This document shows positions 9,049 to 20,211 of a DNA stretch of 64,000 bases, piece after piece. The DNA is from Azonexus sp. (GTDB lineage Bacteria > Pseudomonadota > Gammaproteobacteria > Burkholderiales > Rhodocyclaceae). The first letter of the stretch is position 1. Every line of letters begins with the position of its first letter. The notes under the pieces were generated by a model, which did not search any database, was not told the origin of the DNA, and saw only the letters and a program-made list of their open reading frames with translations. The DNA lies in NCBI GenBank assembly GCA_030696345.1, contig JAUYSK010000008.1, positions 1-64,000 on the forward strand, written 5' to 3'. A program made the translations under genes and the position numbers.

Positions 9049-9963
9049 CTAGGCCGGCTGGTTCAACCAGCGAATGACGCCAACCGGGGCGTGCTCGACT
9101 TCTTCAAAAGCCACCAGTTCCCAGGACTCCTGATGGTTGAGCAGTTCGCGAGCGAGTTGGTTGTTCAGCGCATGCCCGCCCTTGTGCGATGAAAAAGCGG
9201 CAAGCAAGGGGTGGCCGAGCAGATAGAGATCGCCGATTGCATCGAGAATCTTGTGTTTGACGAACTCGTCGCCGTAACGCAAGCCATCCTGATTCAGCAC
9301 ACGGAATTCGTCGAGAACAATGGCGTTTTCCAGACCGCCACCGAGGGCCAGGCCGTTTTCGCGCAGATATTCGACTTCCTGCATGAAACCGAAGGTACGG
9401 GCGCGGGCGACTTCGCGGGTGTAGGACTGTTCGGCAAAATCGATCTCGGCCTTCTGCGCCGATTTGTCGATAGCCGGATGATTGAAAACGATGGAGAAAG
9501 CCAGTTTATAGCCGTCGTAGGGCTCAAAACGCGCCCACTTGTCACCATCCTTGACTTCGATGGTCTTGGTGACACGAATGAATTTCTTGGCAGCATTCTG
9601 CTCTTCGATGCCCGCCGACTGGATCAGGAAGACGAATGGTGCAGCCGAGCCGTCAAGGATGGGCACTTCCGGCGCATCCAGATCAACCCAGGCGTTGTCG
9701 ATGCCAAGGCCGGCAAAGGCCGACATCAGGTGTTCGATGGTGCCAACTTTCACTCCGTCCTTTTCGAGACAGGAGCACATACGGGTGTCGCCGACCAAAA
9801 GGGCAGCGGCTGGAATATCCACTGGTTCCGGCAGATCAACACGACGGAAGACAATACCGCTATCCGGAGCAGCCGGGCGCAGGGCCATATTGACCTTGAC
9901 GCCACCATGCAGGCCAACGCCAGAAGCGCGAATAATAGTCTTGAGCGTGCGTTGCTTGAGCAT
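9049..9963 (-). CDS. lpxC: UDP-3-O-acyl-N-acetylglucosamine deacetylase LpxC
   Basis: 304 residues from ATG 9961-9963 ([21 protein letters not shown]); a longer frame adds 11 residues with no family likeness. LpxC is the committed zinc-dependent step of lipid A synthesis. Metal ligands are visible in [12 protein letters not shown] (first His) and in [10 protein letters not shown] (His and Asp), and the catalytic Glu is in [10 protein letters not shown]. It is the last gene of the dcw region, separated from ftsZ by a GC-rich hairpin and a likely promoter of its own. Its presence confirms a lipopolysaccharide-bearing Gram-negative host. Confidence 0.97.
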   Translation of the reverse strand: MLKQRTLKTIIRASGVGLHGGVKVNMALRPAAPDSGIVFRRVDLPEPVDIPAAALLVGDTRMCSCLEKDGVKVGTIEHLMSAFAGLGIDNAWVDLDAPEVPILDGSAAPFVFLIQSAGIEEQNAAKKFIRVTKTIEVKDGDKWARFEPYDGYKLAFSIVFNHPAIDKSAQKAEIDFAEQSYTREVARARTFGFMQEVEYLRENGLALGGGLENAIVLDEFRVLNQDGLRYGDEFVKHKILDAIGDLYLLGHPLLAAFSSHKGGHALNNQLARELLNHQESWELVAFEEVEHAPVGVIRWLNQPA

Positions 9964-9987
9964 GTAAGTGCTTGAATAATTTGGGGA

Positions 9988-10014
9988 GCGGCGCATTGTA
10001 ACACAACGCGCCGC
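9988..10014 (-). terminator. GC-rich hairpin between ftsZ and lpxC
   Basis: The minus strand reads GCGGCGC-GTTGT-GTT-ACAAT-GCGCCGC, a long interrupted stem with a three-base loop. It can reduce ftsZ read-through into lpxC. There is no T run directly after it, so termination efficiency is uncertain. Confidence 0.5.
9995..10003 (-). promoter_or_regulatory. Candidate extended -10 promoter for lpxC inside the hairpin
   Basis: TGT-TACAAT on the minus strand matches a TGn extended -10 (five of six in the hexamer), about 32 bp before the lpxC start. The element lies in the loop-proximal part of the ftsZ-lpxC hairpin. No good -35 is seen. Confidence 0.4.
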
Positions 10015-10043
10015 CGCCCTTTTTCAGAGTAGTTTTTTTACGC

Positions 10044-11216
10044 TCAGTCCGCCTGTTTGCGCAGGAAAGCCGGAATGTCGTAACGATCCACGCCACTGTT
10101 GGCCAGAGCCTCGACCGTGACGTTCCGCTTGCGTACGACTGCCGGCACATCCAGATGCGAGTAATCCGGCGAAGAACCGAATGCCACGGCATCGCTCGTA
10201 CCGGTAGCCTGCACCAGAACCGGCTGGGTGAAGACTTCAGTCTGGCGAACACGCACGGCAGCGACCTGGCCGAGACCGGTGGCAACCACGGTGACGCGCA
10301 GGGCATCGCCCATCAGTTCGTCGTAAACGGCGCCGAAAATGATGTGAGCATCGTCAGCAGCAAAGGCCTTGACGGTGTTCATCACTTCGTTGACTTCCTT
10401 CATCTTCAGGCCGCCCTTGGCAGCCGTGATATTGACCAGCACGCCCTTGGCGCCTGAGAGGTTGACGCCTTCCAGCAGTGGCGAGGCAACGGCCTGTTCT
10501 GCGGCGATGCGGGCGCGATCAACGCCGGCAGCAGCAGCAGAGCCCATCATGGCACGGCCCATTTCGCCCATCACGGTCCGGACATCTTCAAAGTCGACGT
10601 TCACCAGGCCCGGGTAGGTAATGATTTCGGCAATACCGCCGACGGCATTTTTCAGCACATCGTCAGCCGCCTTGAAGCAGTCGTCGACATCGGCGTCGTC
10701 GCCCATGACTTCCATCAGCTTGTCGTTGAGGATGACGATCAGCGAATCGACATGCTTGGAGAACTCGGCGATACCGGCTTCAGCCGACTTCATCCGCTTG
10801 TTGCCTTCGAAACTGAACGGCTTGGTGACGACACCGACCGTCAGGATACCCATTTCACGGGCAATCTCGGCGACCACGGGCGCTGCACCGGTACCGGTGC
10901 CACCACCCATGCCGGCCGTGATGAAGGCCATGTGCGCCCCTTGCAGGCTGGCGCGAATTTCATCCTTGTGGGCCTCGGCGGCTGCCTGACCTGCTTCCGG
11001 CTTGGCACCGGCACCTAGCCCGGTCTTGCCGAGCGACAACTTGCTCGATGCCGCATTGCGGCTCAGCGCCTGGGCATCCGTATTGGCGGCAATGAACTCG
11101 ACGCCATTCACACCTTCGCGAATCATGTGCTCAATGGCGTTTCCACCAGCACCACCGACCCCGAACACCTTGATGATCGTGCCCGTTTCTTCGTCTTTCT
11201 CGATGATCTCAAACAT
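10044..11216 (-). CDS. ftsZ: Cell division GTPase FtsZ
   Basis: 390 residues. Tubulin homologue forming the Z ring at midcell. The N-terminal GVGGAGGNA loop, the tubulin signature GGGTGTGAAP (about residue 107) and the T7-loop region NVDFEDVRTVM with the catalytic Asp are all present. The C-terminal conserved peptide YDIPAFLRKQAD, which binds FtsA and ZipA, is intact after a linker of about 50 residues. It lies 35 bp downstream of ftsA with an AGGAGG ribosome site. Confidence 0.98.
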   Translation of the reverse strand: MFEIIEKDEETGTIIKVFGVGGAGGNAIEHMIREGVNGVEFIAANTDAQALSRNAASSKLSLGKTGLGAGAKPEAGQAAAEAHKDEIRASLQGAHMAFITAGMGGGTGTGAAPVVAEIAREMGILTVGVVTKPFSFEGNKRMKSAEAGIAEFSKHVDSLIVILNDKLMEVMGDDADVDDCFKAADDVLKNAVGGIAEIITYPGLVNVDFEDVRTVMGEMGRAMMGSAAAAGVDRARIAAEQAVASPLLEGVNLSGAKGVLVNITAAKGGLKMKEVNEVMNTVKAFAADDAHIIFGAVYDELMGDALRVTVVATGLGQVAAVRVRQTEVFTQPVLVQATGTSDAVAFGSSPDYSHLDVPAVVRKRNVTVEALANSGVDRYDIPAFLRKQAD

Positions 11217-11251
11217 GACTACCTCCTCTGAAAAAACTGTTCAACAACAAA

Positions 11252-12481
11252 TTAAAAATTCTTGGCAAACCAGGACTTCATGCCGTCGAAGACGTCCTTG
11301 AAACCCTGCTTTTCCTGGATCTTCTGGCCACGCTTGCGCTGCGCCTGGGCTTCGAGCAACAGTCCGTAGGCAGTGGAAAACCGGGGGCTTTGCACGACAT
11401 CGGCCAGGCTGCCGGTGTATTTCGGGTTGCCGAGCCGAACCGGCATGTGGAAGATTTCCTCGCCCAGTTCGACCATACCCGGCATGACACTTGCGCCACC
11501 GGTCAGCACGATGCCGGAGGAAAGAACCTCCTCAAAGCCGGCGCGGCGCAGTTCGTTCTGGATCAACTCATAGAGTTCTTCGACGCGCGGCTGGATGACA
11601 TCGGCCAGTGCACGACGTGAGAGCTTGCGGCTCGGACGATCATCGACGCCCGCCACATCAAGGTTTTCGGCGACATCAGCCAGTTGCGACAGGGCGCAAC
11701 CATACTTGCACTTGATGTCTTCCGCCTCGCGGGTCGGAGTGCGCAAAGCCATCGCGATGTCGTTGGTGATCTGGTCACCAGCAATGGGAATCACCGAGGT
11801 ATGGCGGATGGCGCCCTGCGTCCAGACGGCGATGTCGGTCGTGCCACCGCCGATGTCGATCAGGCAGACGCCGAGATCCTTTTCGTCTTCCGACAGCACG
11901 GCATAGCTCGAAGCCAGTGGCTGCAGCACCAGATCATTCACTTCCAGACCGCAGCGGCGGACGCATTTGACGATGTTCTGGGCGGCTGAAACGGCGCCGG
12001 TCACAATGTGCGTCTTCACCTCAAGGCGCATGCCGCTCATGCCGATCGGCTCGCGGATGCCGTCCTGGCCGTCGATGACGAATTCCTGCGTCAGGATGTG
12101 CAGGATTTCCTGATCCGCCGGAATCGGCATCGCTTTGGCAGTTTCAATAACGCGCTCGACGTCGCTCGGCGTCACTTCCTTGTCCTTGATCGCCACCATG
12201 CCGTTCGAGTTGAAGCTCTTGATGTGGCTGCCGGCAATCCCGGTGTAGACATCCTTGACCTTGCAGTCAGCCATCAACTCGACTTCCTGAATGACCCGGC
12301 TGATCGTGTGCACGGTGTCCTCGATGTTCACCACGACACCCTTCTTCAGGCCACGCGAATCCTGCGACCCCATGCCGATCACGTTCAGATGGCCTTCCTG
12401 ATTGATCTCGGCGACCAGCGCGACGATTTTCGACGTTCCGATGTCCAGACCAACAACCATGTCCTTGTTGTCCCTGCTCAT
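11252..12481 (-). CDS. ftsA: Cell division protein FtsA
   Basis: 409 residues from ATG 12479-12481 (MSRDNKDMVVGLDIGTSK); the longer frame extends into ftsQ and is not needed. Actin-like ATPase that tethers FtsZ to the membrane. Phosphate-1 motif VVGLDIGTSKIVA, phosphate-2 LIDIGGGTTDIAVW and adenosine motif GIVLTGGASVMPG are visible. The C-terminal amphipathic membrane helix is in FDGMKSWFAKNF. The gene starts four bases after the ftsQ stop. Confidence 0.97.
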   Translation of the reverse strand: MSRDNKDMVVGLDIGTSKIVALVAEINQEGHLNVIGMGSQDSRGLKKGVVVNIEDTVHTISRVIQEVELMADCKVKDVYTGIAGSHIKSFNSNGMVAIKDKEVTPSDVERVIETAKAMPIPADQEILHILTQEFVIDGQDGIREPIGMSGMRLEVKTHIVTGAVSAAQNIVKCVRRCGLEVNDLVLQPLASSYAVLSEDEKDLGVCLIDIGGGTTDIAVWTQGAIRHTSVIPIAGDQITNDIAMALRTPTREAEDIKCKYGCALSQLADVAENLDVAGVDDRPSRKLSRRALADVIQPRVEELYELIQNELRRAGFEEVLSSGIVLTGGASVMPGMVELGEEIFHMPVRLGNPKYTGSLADVVQSPRFSTAYGLLLEAQAQRKRGQKIQEKQGFKDVFDGMKSWFAKNF

Positions 12482-12485
12482 ATAC

Positions 12486-13226
12486 TTATTTTCCCTTCCC
12501 CTCGCCCGCGACTCGCATCGCAAAGCCGTTCGGATACCGCAAATCCACGACTGCCGGCCGTACCGCCCGTTTGGCGACCGTTTCCGGATAAACCTCGATA
12601 AATCTCTGCAGGCGCACACCCACTGGCGCCTTCGGCTGCTCGCGCCCCATGTCCAACAACATTCCGTTCTCCAGCTTCAACTGCCAGGCAAGACGCGGAG
12701 AAAGCGTCACCTGTACCGGCTTTTCGCCGACCGTCTTGAACGTACCAACCAGTTCGCCATAACGCCGCAATACCTCCGGCGCTGTTCCTTGCGGCCCGAA
12801 CAGCAGCGGCAAGGCGACCACTTCCTCGGCATTCGGCACTGCCGCAAACACCTCGCCATAGCTGTTGACCAGTTCGCCGCGCCCCTCGCCCCAACGCGCT
12901 GCTGGACGATGTTCCTCGACCCTGACCTCCAGCTTGGCCGGCCAGATGCGCCGCACTTCTACCTTGCGCACCCAGGGCAGACGCTCCAATGAGCCGCGAA
13001 CCGTTTCCAGATTCAGGCTGAAGAAATTGCCCTTCAAGGCGGCCGGCAGCACCTGCTCCACTTCCAGCCGACGGGTATGCGCCAGCGGCTCGGCAAAAAC
13101 CACCTGCCGCACCGGCAAAGAAGGCACCCGCACCAGCCACACTGCCGCCGCAGCCAGCAGCGCTGCCGCAGCGACCAGCATCAGCAGGTCGGCAATGGCA
13201 TTCAGCAGGTGCGGTTTGCTCCACAT
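12486..13226 (-). CDS. ftsQ: Cell division protein FtsQ
   Basis: 246 residues. Bitopic inner-membrane divisome protein linking early and late components through FtsB and FtsL. A cytoplasmic N-terminus of about 12 residues is followed by one transmembrane helix (LLMLVAAAALLAAAAVWLV) and a POTRA domain (from VRQVVFAEPLAHTRRLEVEQV through NFFSLNLETVRGSLERLPWVRKVEVRRIWP). The beta domain follows, ending near VDLRYPNGFAMRV. It lies eight bases downstream of ddl. Confidence 0.95.
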   Translation of the reverse strand: MWSKPHLLNAIADLLMLVAAAALLAAAAVWLVRVPSLPVRQVVFAEPLAHTRRLEVEQVLPAALKGNFFSLNLETVRGSLERLPWVRKVEVRRIWPAKLEVRVEEHRPAARWGEGRGELVNSYGEVFAAVPNAEEVVALPLLFGPQGTAPEVLRRYGELVGTFKTVGEKPVQVTLSPRLAWQLKLENGMLLDMGREQPKAPVGVRLQRFIEVYPETVAKRAVRPAVVDLRYPNGFAMRVAGEGKGK

Positions 13227-13234
13227 TCATCGTC

Positions 13235-14152
13235 TCAATCGTTCGTAGCAAGTTCGAGCACACGGCGGACCAGCGCCGGGTAATCCATGCCGGCCACCCG
13301 GGCCGCCATCGGCACCAGCGAGTGATCGGTCATGCCCGGCGAGGTATTCACTTCGAGGTAATAGTGATTGCCGGCCTCATCCATCAGGAAATCGACGCGT
13401 CCCCAGCCACGGCCACCAAGGATGCGGAAAGCTTCCAGCGCCCCTTTGCGGATTTCCATTTCCCTGGCTTCCGGCAGGCCGCAGGGACACAGGTAGCGCG
13501 TGTCGTCGCGGTTGTACTTGGCTTCGTAGTCGTACCAGTCCGTCGCCGGCTCGATCTTGATGATCGGCAGGGCCACCATGTCGTTGCCCCGACCAATGAT
13601 GCCGACGGTGTATTCGCCACCCATGACGCCCTTTTCGGCGATGACCAGCGAATCGTATTTGGCGGCTTCGGCGTAGGCCAGGTGCAGGGTGTCGTGCTCC
13701 TTAACCTTGCTGATACCGATCGACGAACCTTCATGCGCCGGCTTGACGAATATTGGCAGCCCGAGGTCTTCCTCGACATCGGCGAAATCCGAGTCTGCCG
13801 TCAGCAATGCGTATTCCGGCACCGGCAAGCCGGCAGCCTGCCATAGCAACTTGGTGCGGAACTTGTCCATACCGAGAGCGGATGCCATCACGCCGGAACC
13901 GGTATAGGGAATGTGCATCAGTTCCAGGGCGCCCTGTATCGTGCCATCTTCGCCATGCCGGCCATGCAGCGCGATGAAGGCGCGGTCGTAACCCTTCAGC
14001 GCATCAAGCGGTTGCTCGGCCGGGTCAAACGGGTGGGCATCAATGCCCAGCCCGACCAGCGCCGCCAATACACGCGAACCGCTGTTCAGGGAAACCTCAC
14101 GCTCGGCGGAGGTACCGCCAAAAAGAACTGCGACTTTGCCGAATTCGCTCAT
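13235..14152 (-). CDS. ddl: D-alanine--D-alanine ligase
   Basis: 305 residues from ATG 14150-14152 ([19 protein letters not shown]). ATP-grasp enzyme making the D-Ala-D-Ala dipeptide used by MurF. Visible motifs are [44 protein letters not shown], and the C-terminal Mg-binding [15 protein letters not shown]. The start overlaps the murC stop. This is the DdlB position between murC and ftsQ. Confidence 0.97.
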   Translation of the reverse strand: MSEFGKVAVLFGGTSAEREVSLNSGSRVLAALVGLGIDAHPFDPAEQPLDALKGYDRAFIALHGRHGEDGTIQGALELMHIPYTGSGVMASALGMDKFRTKLLWQAAGLPVPEYALLTADSDFADVEEDLGLPIFVKPAHEGSSIGISKVKEHDTLHLAYAEAAKYDSLVIAEKGVMGGEYTVGIIGRGNDMVALPIIKIEPATDWYDYEAKYNRDDTRYLCPCGLPEAREMEIRKGALEAFRILGGRGWGRVDFLMDEAGNHYYLEVNTSPGMTDHSLVPMAARVAGMDYPALVRRVLELATND

Positions 14153-15540
14153 TGCAACTCCACCACCTTGCCGGGAACCGCGCCAATCGAGCCGGCCCCC
14201 ATGCACAAGACCACGTCGCCATCGCGGGCGACATCCATGATTGTTTGCGGCATGGCCGCGATATCCTCGACAAACACCGGTTCAACCTTGCCGGCAACGC
14301 GCAGGGCGCGCGCCATTGAGCGGCCATCGGCAGCGACAATCGGCGCCTCACCGGCGGCGTAGATTTCGGCCAATAAAAGGGCGTCCACCGTGGAAAGCAC
14401 TTTGACGAAGTCTTCAAAACAGTCGCGGGTTCGCGTGTAGCGATGCGGCTGGAAAGCCAGCACCAGACGACGCCCGGGGAAAGCGCCACGAGCCGCAGCC
14501 AGCGTGGCAGCCATCTCGACCGGATGATGGCCGTAGTCGTCGACCAGCGTCATGGTGCCGCCAGCCGGCAGGGCCACTTCGCCATAGCGCTGGAAGCGGC
14601 GCCCGACGCCCTTGAATTCTGCCAGTGCCTTGATGATCGAGGCATCCGCCACCTGCAGTTCGGTCGCCACGGCAATCGCGGCCAGCGCATTCAGCACATT
14701 GTGCAGGCCCGGCAGATTGAGCGTGATCGACAGACGCGACACCGAGCCATTGACCCGGACGACGTCAAAGCGCATCTGGCCGTCAGCAGCGACAATGTTC
14801 TCGGCGTAGAAATTGCAGCCCGGCGTCAGGCCATAGGTGACGATCTGCTTGGCCACCTGCGGCATGATGGCGCGAACATTCGGGTCGTCGGCGCAGAGCA
14901 CGGCCACGCCATAGAACGGCAGGCGGCTGAGGAAATCGACGAAAGCCCCTTTCAGCCGCTCGAAATCGTGACCGTAGGTTTCCATGTGGTCGGCATCAAT
15001 GTTGGTAACCACGGAGATGACCGGCGACAGGAAGAGGAACGAAGCATCCGACTCATCGGCCTCGGCCACGAGAAAATCGCCGCTGCCGAGCCGGGCATTG
15101 GCCCCGGCAGCATTCAGCCGGCCACCAATGACGAAAGTCGGATCAATGCCGCCTTCAGCCAGAATGGTCGCCACCAGGCTGGTCGTTGTCGTCTTGCCGT
15201 GCGTACCGGCAATGGCGATGCCGCGCTTCAGGCGCATCAGTTCGGCCAGCATCTGGGCGCGGGGTACGACCGGAATCTTACGCTCGCGTGCCGCCATCAC
15301 TTCCGGGTTGTCTTCCTTGACCGCCGTCGATACGACCACGGCATCCGCACCGGCGGCATTTTCGGCGGCATGCCCGATGACGACGCGGACGCCCTCGCCT
15401 TCGAGGCGACGGGTGGTGGCGCTGGCCGCGATATCGGAACCGCTGACCGTGTAACCCAGGTGGGCCAGCACCTCGGCGATACCACTCATGCCGGAACCGC
15501 CGACGCCGACGAAGTGGATGTGTTTGACTTTATGTTTCAT
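14149..15540 (-). CDS. murC: UDP-N-acetylmuramate--L-alanine ligase MurC
   Basis: 463 residues. First Mur ligase, adding L-Ala to UDP-MurNAc in the cytosol. N-terminal Rossmann-like [20 protein letters not shown] loop [13 protein letters not shown] (about residue 115), the [10 protein letters not shown] metal-binding stretch and [17 protein letters not shown] are all present. Its start directly follows the murG stop. The usual neighbour murB is absent between murC and ddl. Confidence 0.98.
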   Translation of the reverse strand: MKHKVKHIHFVGVGGSGMSGIAEVLAHLGYTVSGSDIAASATTRRLEGEGVRVVIGHAAENAAGADAVVVSTAVKEDNPEVMAARERKIPVVPRAQMLAELMRLKRGIAIAGTHGKTTTTSLVATILAEGGIDPTFVIGGRLNAAGANARLGSGDFLVAEADESDASFLFLSPVISVVTNIDADHMETYGHDFERLKGAFVDFLSRLPFYGVAVLCADDPNVRAIMPQVAKQIVTYGLTPGCNFYAENIVAADGQMRFDVVRVNGSVSRLSITLNLPGLHNVLNALAAIAVATELQVADASIIKALAEFKGVGRRFQRYGEVALPAGGTMTLVDDYGHHPVEMAATLAAARGAFPGRRLVLAFQPHRYTRTRDCFEDFVKVLSTVDALLLAEIYAAGEAPIVAADGRSMARALRVAGKVEPVFVEDIAAMPQTIMDVARDGDVVLCMGAGSIGAVPGKVVELQ

Positions 15541-16599
15541 TTATTTCGCGCTCTCTGCACAAAGATTCGCCACTTCTTCGGTGGCATCGGGCTTGGCCAG
15601 ACTGCGGGCCTTTTCGGCCATTTCCAGCAGTTGACCGCGGCTGTAGTTGCGGATCAGCGCAATGGTGTCCGGCGTCAGATCGGACTGCGGCAACAGGAAG
15701 GCGCCGCCAACATTGACCAGGAAACGAGCGTTGCCGGTCTGGTGGTCATCCACCGCATGCGGGAAGGGCACCAGAATGCTCGCCACACCAGCCGCAGCCA
15801 GCTCTGCTACGGTCAACGCCCCGGCACGGCAAATAACCAGATCGGCCCATTCGTAGGCGCCGGCCATGTCTTCAATGAACGGTACGCAGTGAGCCTGCAC
15901 GCCAACGGCTGCGTAATTGGCCTTCAGGGCATCAAGATGCTTTTCGCCGGCCTGATGGACGATCTGCGGCTGCTCGTTTTCGGCCAGCAGCGCCATGCCT
16001 TGCGGCACCATTTCGTTCAGTGCCTGGGCGCCGAGGCTACCGCCGATCACCAGCAGTTGCAGGGCGCCGCTGCGTTCAGCCAAACGCTCAGCCGGGGGAG
16101 CAATCCGGGCGATTTCCGGGCGTACCGGATTGCCCAGCCAGGCGCCTTTTTTCAGCACGTCCGGAAAGCCGGTCGCGATCTGATCGGCAACGCCAGCCAG
16201 CACGCGATTGGCCAGGCCGGCCACCGAATTCTGTTCATGCAGCACCAGCGGCTTGCCGAGCAGCGAAGCCATCATGCCGCCGGGGAAGGTGATGTATCCG
16301 CCCATGCCGAGCACGACATTGGGCTGCACCTGACGAATGATCTTTTGCGCCTGCCAGAAGCCGCGCAACAGGTTGAACGGGAGCAGCAGCTTGCGCAGGA
16401 TGCCCTTGCCACGCAGGGCACCAAATTTGAGCCAGCGGATTTCAAAGCCGTGCTGCGGCACCAGACGAGCTTCCATACCTTCCGGATTGCCCAGCCAGAC
16501 GACACGCCAGCCACGCTCGCGCATTTTTTCGGCAACGGCAAGGGCCGGGAAAATATGACCGCCTGTGCCGCCCGCCATGATCATGATGGTCTTGCTCAT
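15541..16599 (-). CDS. murG: UDP-GlcNAc:lipid I N-acetylglucosaminyltransferase MurG
   Basis: 352 residues from ATG 16597-16599 ([20 protein letters not shown]); upstream codons in the same frame lie inside ftsW. GT28 enzyme converting lipid I to lipid II on the inner leaflet. The G-loops [14 protein letters not shown] and [11 protein letters not shown] and the donor-binding [17 protein letters not shown] are intact. The start overlaps the ftsW stop (ATGA). Confidence 0.97.
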   Translation of the reverse strand: MSKTIMIMAGGTGGHIFPALAVAEKMRERGWRVVWLGNPEGMEARLVPQHGFEIRWLKFGALRGKGILRKLLLPFNLLRGFWQAQKIIRQVQPNVVLGMGGYITFPGGMMASLLGKPLVLHEQNSVAGLANRVLAGVADQIATGFPDVLKKGAWLGNPVRPEIARIAPPAERLAERSGALQLLVIGGSLGAQALNEMVPQGMALLAENEQPQIVHQAGEKHLDALKANYAAVGVQAHCVPFIEDMAGAYEWADLVICRAGALTVAELAAAGVASILVPFPHAVDDHQTGNARFLVNVGGAFLLPQSDLTPDTIALIRNYSRGQLLEMAEKARSLAKPDATEEVANLCAESAK

Positions 16600-17759
16600 A
16601 ACTTGCCTCCGCGCATCAATTGGCGATTTTCCCAATCGACACGAAGCAAAATGGCCAGCGCCACGCAGTTTGCGAGGATGCCCGAACCGCCAAAGCTCAT
16701 CAGCGGCAGGGTCAGGCCCTTGGTCGGCAGCAGGCCCATATTGACGCCCATGTTGATGAAAGACTGCACGCCGATCCAGATGCCAATGCCCATGGCGACC
16801 AGCGCCGGGTAGAGGCGATCCAGCTGGACACACTGGCGGCCGATGGCAAAGGCGCGCTGAACGAGCAGCGCGAACAGCGCGATTATGGCGACCACGCCAA
16901 CGAAACCAAGCTCCTCGGCAATCACCGCCAGCAGGAAGTCAGTGTGGGCTTCCGGCAGGTAGAACAGCTTTTCGACGCTGGCGCCAAGCCCGACGCCAAA
17001 CAATTCGCCCCGGCCGAAAGCAATCAACGAATGCGACAGTTGGTAGCCACGGCCGAAAGCATCGGCCCATGGATCCATGAAACCGAAGACGCGGTCACGG
17101 CGATAGGGCGAGACGACGATCAGCACGGCAAAAGCGACCAGCAGGCCGAGGATGAGCAGGGCGAACAACCGGGCCTTCAGACCACCTAGAAAAAGGATGC
17201 CGATGGCGATCGAGATAATGACGACGAAGGCACCGAAGTCCGGCTCTTTCAGCAGGAACATGCCGACCACGGCCATGGCCCCGAACATCGGCAGAAAGGC
17301 CTGCTTCAGGTCATGCATGACGTTGATTTTGCGTACTGTGTAGTCGGCGGCGTAGAGCACGGCGAAAAGCTTCATCAGCTCCGACGGCTGCAGATTGACG
17401 AAGCCGAGCGACAGCCAGCGGCGTGCGCCATTGACGTCGCGGCCGACACCGGGAATCAGAACGAGGGCAAGCAGGGCGACGCCGATCATGAACAGATAAG
17501 GCGCACTCTTCTGCCAGAGCGACAGTGGCACCTGAAAGGCAACGGCGGCAGCCACCATGCCGATACACAGGAAAATGCCGTGGCGAACCAGAAAATAGGC
17601 TGGCTGATGACCAGTAAAGCGGCCACCCTCGGCAATCGCGATGGAAGCGGAATAGACCATGACCAGACCGGTGAAAAGCAGGATCAAGACGCTCCATAGC
17701 AAGGCGTAGTCGATCTCGGCCACTTGCCGGCGCGGCGAATCAAGGGCGCCGATCATCAT
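16596..17759 (-). CDS. ftsW: Peptidoglycan glycosyltransferase FtsW
   Basis: 387 residues. SEDS-family septal polymerase that works with FtsI. About ten transmembrane helices. The catalytic-region sequences [28 protein letters not shown] and [17 protein letters not shown] are typical of FtsW. The start overlaps the murD stop; an MM dipeptide leaves two possible start codons three bases apart. Confidence 0.97.
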   Translation of the reverse strand: MMIGALDSPRRQVAEIDYALLWSVLILLFTGLVMVYSASIAIAEGGRFTGHQPAYFLVRHGIFLCIGMVAAAVAFQVPLSLWQKSAPYLFMIGVALLALVLIPGVGRDVNGARRWLSLGFVNLQPSELMKLFAVLYAADYTVRKINVMHDLKQAFLPMFGAMAVVGMFLLKEPDFGAFVVIISIAIGILFLGGLKARLFALLILGLLVAFAVLIVVSPYRRDRVFGFMDPWADAFGRGYQLSHSLIAFGRGELFGVGLGASVEKLFYLPEAHTDFLLAVIAEELGFVGVVAIIALFALLVQRAFAIGRQCVQLDRLYPALVAMGIGIWIGVQSFINMGVNMGLLPTKGLTLPLMSFGGSGILANCVALAILLRVDWENRQLMRGGKL

Positions 17760-19108
17760 GATGACAGCCCCTTCACCGCATCAACGAAGGCCTGCGCCCG
17801 GTGCGCATAGTTGCGGTACATGTCGAGGCTGGCACAGGCCGGCGAGAGCAAGACACAGTCGCCGGCTTCGGCGTGGCCGGCCAGCCACTGAACTGCCGCT
17901 TCCATGTCGCCGAGAATGCGGGTCGGTATGCCGCTGCCTTCGAGGGCCATGCCAATCGCGGCGGCATCGCGCCCGATCAGCGCGACAGCGCGGCCATGCT
18001 TTTCAAGCGCCACCTTCAACGGCGAGAAGTCCTGTCCCTTGCCGTCACCACCGAGCACGATGGCGACCTTGCGGCCCATGCCTTCGATGGCAGCCAGCGT
18101 GGCGCCAACATTGGTCCCCTTGGAGTCATCGACATAGATCACGCCATTGATTTCAGCGACGGTTTCAACGCGGTGCGGCAGGCCGGAGAAGGATTTGAGC
18201 GGCGCAATCAGGCGTGCCGGCGCGATGCCGATGGCTTCGCACAGGGCCAGCGCAGCCATGGCATTGGCGGCGTTATGCAGGCCGGAAAGCTTCAGATCGG
18301 CCAACGCGACGAGCTTTTCCTTGCCGCGACAGATAGCGCCATCGGCAAAACCGTAATCGACGCCCCGCGGTGCAGCGTTCAAACCGAAGGTCAGCATCGT
18401 CCGGCCGCAGCGGCCGTTGGCCATCGACCAGTCGTCGTCACGGTTCAATACCATGACGCCCTTGCCCTGGAAAACGCGCGACTTGGCGGCGGCGTAGTTG
18501 GCCAGGCTACCTTCGTAACGATCAAGATGGTCCTCGGAGATATTGAGGACGGTGGCTGCTACCGCATTCAGGTGATGCGTCGTTTCAAGCTGGAAACTGG
18601 AGAGTTCGACAACCCAGACCTGCGGCAGCGAACCTGCATCCTGCGCGTCCATCAGCGCATCAAGCGCCGACGGCGAAATGTTGCCACAGGCGATGGCCGG
18701 CACGCCTGCACCGCTCAGCAGGTGTGCGGTCAGCGCCGTGGTCGTCGTCTTGCCGTTGCTGCCGGTGATGGCGATGATTTTCGAACCCGGCACCTGCTCA
18801 CGCACACCGGCGGCGAACAATTCGATTTCCGAGATAATTGGCAGGTCCACCGCAGCAATCTCCGGCGTTGCCTTGGCGACGCCCGGCGACAGCGCCACGA
18901 AGGCGATCCCGGCAAAGGTTTCGGCAACAAAAGCCCCGGCAATGAGCTCAGCACCCGGCGCCACTTTGGCCAAAGCGTCAACGTTCGGTGGGGTGTCGCG
19001 CGAATCGGCAACGCGGACAAGCGCGCCCTGGCGATGCAGCCACTTGGCCATCGCCAGTCCGGACTCACCGAGCCCGACGACCAGAACGCGTTTGCCCTTG
19101 AGGTCCAT
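17756..19108 (-). CDS. murD: UDP-N-acetylmuramoyl-L-alanine--D-glutamate ligase MurD
   Basis: 450 residues. Adds D-Glu to UDP-MurNAc-L-Ala. N-terminal [19 protein letters not shown] loop [18 protein letters not shown], the [21 protein letters not shown] stretch and the C-terminal [18 protein letters not shown] and [12 protein letters not shown] are all present. It starts within one base of the mraY stop. Confidence 0.98.
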   Translation of the reverse strand: MDLKGKRVLVVGLGESGLAMAKWLHRQGALVRVADSRDTPPNVDALAKVAPGAELIAGAFVAETFAGIAFVALSPGVAKATPEIAAVDLPIISEIELFAAGVREQVPGSKIIAITGSNGKTTTTALTAHLLSGAGVPAIACGNISPSALDALMDAQDAGSLPQVWVVELSSFQLETTHHLNAVAATVLNISEDHLDRYEGSLANYAAAKSRVFQGKGVMVLNRDDDWSMANGRCGRTMLTFGLNAAPRGVDYGFADGAICRGKEKLVALADLKLSGLHNAANAMAALALCEAIGIAPARLIAPLKSFSGLPHRVETVAEINGVIYVDDSKGTNVGATLAAIEGMGRKVAIVLGGDGKGQDFSPLKVALEKHGRAVALIGRDAAAIGMALEGSGIPTRILGDMEAAVQWLAGHAEAGDCVLLSPACASLDMYRNYAHRAQAFVDAVKGLSS

Positions 19109-20211
19109 CAGCGCAACTTCAACGAAGACAGCCCGACCAGCACGAGCATGATGGTGATGATCCAGAAGCGGACGACAACCTGCGTCTCCTTCCAGCCGGT
19201 TTGTTCAAAGTGGTGATGCAGCGGCGCCATGCGCAGGATGCGGCGGCCCTCCCCGAACTTCTTCTTGGTGTATTTGAAGTAGCCGACCTGCAGCATCACT
19301 GACAGGGTTTCGACGACGAAAACGCCACCCATGATCAGCAACACGATTTCCTGACGCAGGATGACCGCCACCGTACCAAGCGCCGCGCCGAGCGACAGCG
19401 CTCCAACGTCGCCCATGAAGACTTCGGCCGGATAGGCGTTGAACCACAGGAACCCAAGCCCGGCGCCGGCAATCGCCCCAAGCAGGATGCACAACTCGCC
19501 CGCACCCGGGACGTAGGGGATAAACAGGTACTTGGCGAGTACGGCGTGGCCGGTAACGTAGGCGAAGATGGCGAAGGCGCCGGCGATCATCACGGTCGGC
19601 ATGATCGCCAGGCCATCGAGGCCGTCAGTCAGATTCACCGCATTGCTGGTGCCGACGATGACGAAATAGGTCAGTGTGATGAAACCAATCACACCCAGCG
19701 GGTAGGCAACTGTCTTGAAGAAAGGAACAATCAGTTCGGTCTGGGCGCCAGACTTGGCAGAGAAGGCCAGGAACAGGGCGGCCCCGACACCCAGCAAGGA
19801 CTGCCAGAAAAATTTCCAGCCAGCCGACAGACCTTTCGGATCGCGATAAACGACTTTCTTCCAGTCGTCATACCAGCCGACAATGCCAAAGCCGAGCGTC
19901 ACAACCAGCACCGTCCACACGTACTTGTTGGTCAGATCCCCCCAAAGCAAGGTCGTAACGCCGATCGAAATCAGGATCAGGACGCCCCCCATGGTCGGTG
20001 TTCCGGATTTCACCAAGTGGGTTTGCGGTCCGTCGCTACGCACTGCCTGACCGATCTTCTTGGCGGCCAGCCAGCGGATGACGCCCGGCCCGGCAGCGAA
20101 CGAAATCAGCAGCGCCGTCATCGTCGCCAGCACGGTCCGCAGCGTGATGTAGTTGAAGACGTTGAAGAAACGAACGTCCTGGGCAAGCCATTGGGTCAAC
20201 TCCAGCAGCAT
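19108..20211 (-). CDS. mraY: Phospho-N-acetylmuramoyl-pentapeptide transferase MraY
   Basis: 367 residues with about ten transmembrane helices. Makes lipid I from UDP-MurNAc-pentapeptide and undecaprenyl phosphate. The N-terminal [15 protein letters not shown], the catalytic Asp region [13 protein letters not shown], the [15 protein letters not shown] loop and the His-rich [13 protein letters not shown] are all intact. Starts and stops overlap with murF and murD by one base. Confidence 0.98.
   Translation of the reverse strand: MLLELTQWLAQDVRFFNVFNYITLRTVLATMTALLISFAAGPGVIRWLAAKKIGQAVRSDGPQTHLVKSGTPTMGGVLILISIGVTTLLWGDLTNKYVWTVLVVTLGFGIVGWYDDWKKVVYRDPKGLSAGWKFFWQSLLGVGAALFLAFSAKSGAQTELIVPFFKTVAYPLGVIGFITLTYFVIVGTSNAVNLTDGLDGLAIMPTVMIAGAFAIFAYVTGHAVLAKYLFIPYVPGAGELCILLGAIAGAGLGFLWFNAYPAEVFMGDVGALSLGAALGTVAVILRQEIVLLIMGGVFVVETLSVMLQVGYFKYTKKKFGEGRRILRMAPLHHHFEQTGWKETQVVVRFWIITIMLVLVGLSSLKLR

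Noticed and set aside
14443..16812. 789-codon plus-strand frame
   Set aside because: Antisense across murC, murG and ftsW, which are intact; a codon-bias shadow.
17801..19216. 471-codon plus-strand frame
   Set aside because: Antisense of murD with no recognisable domain.
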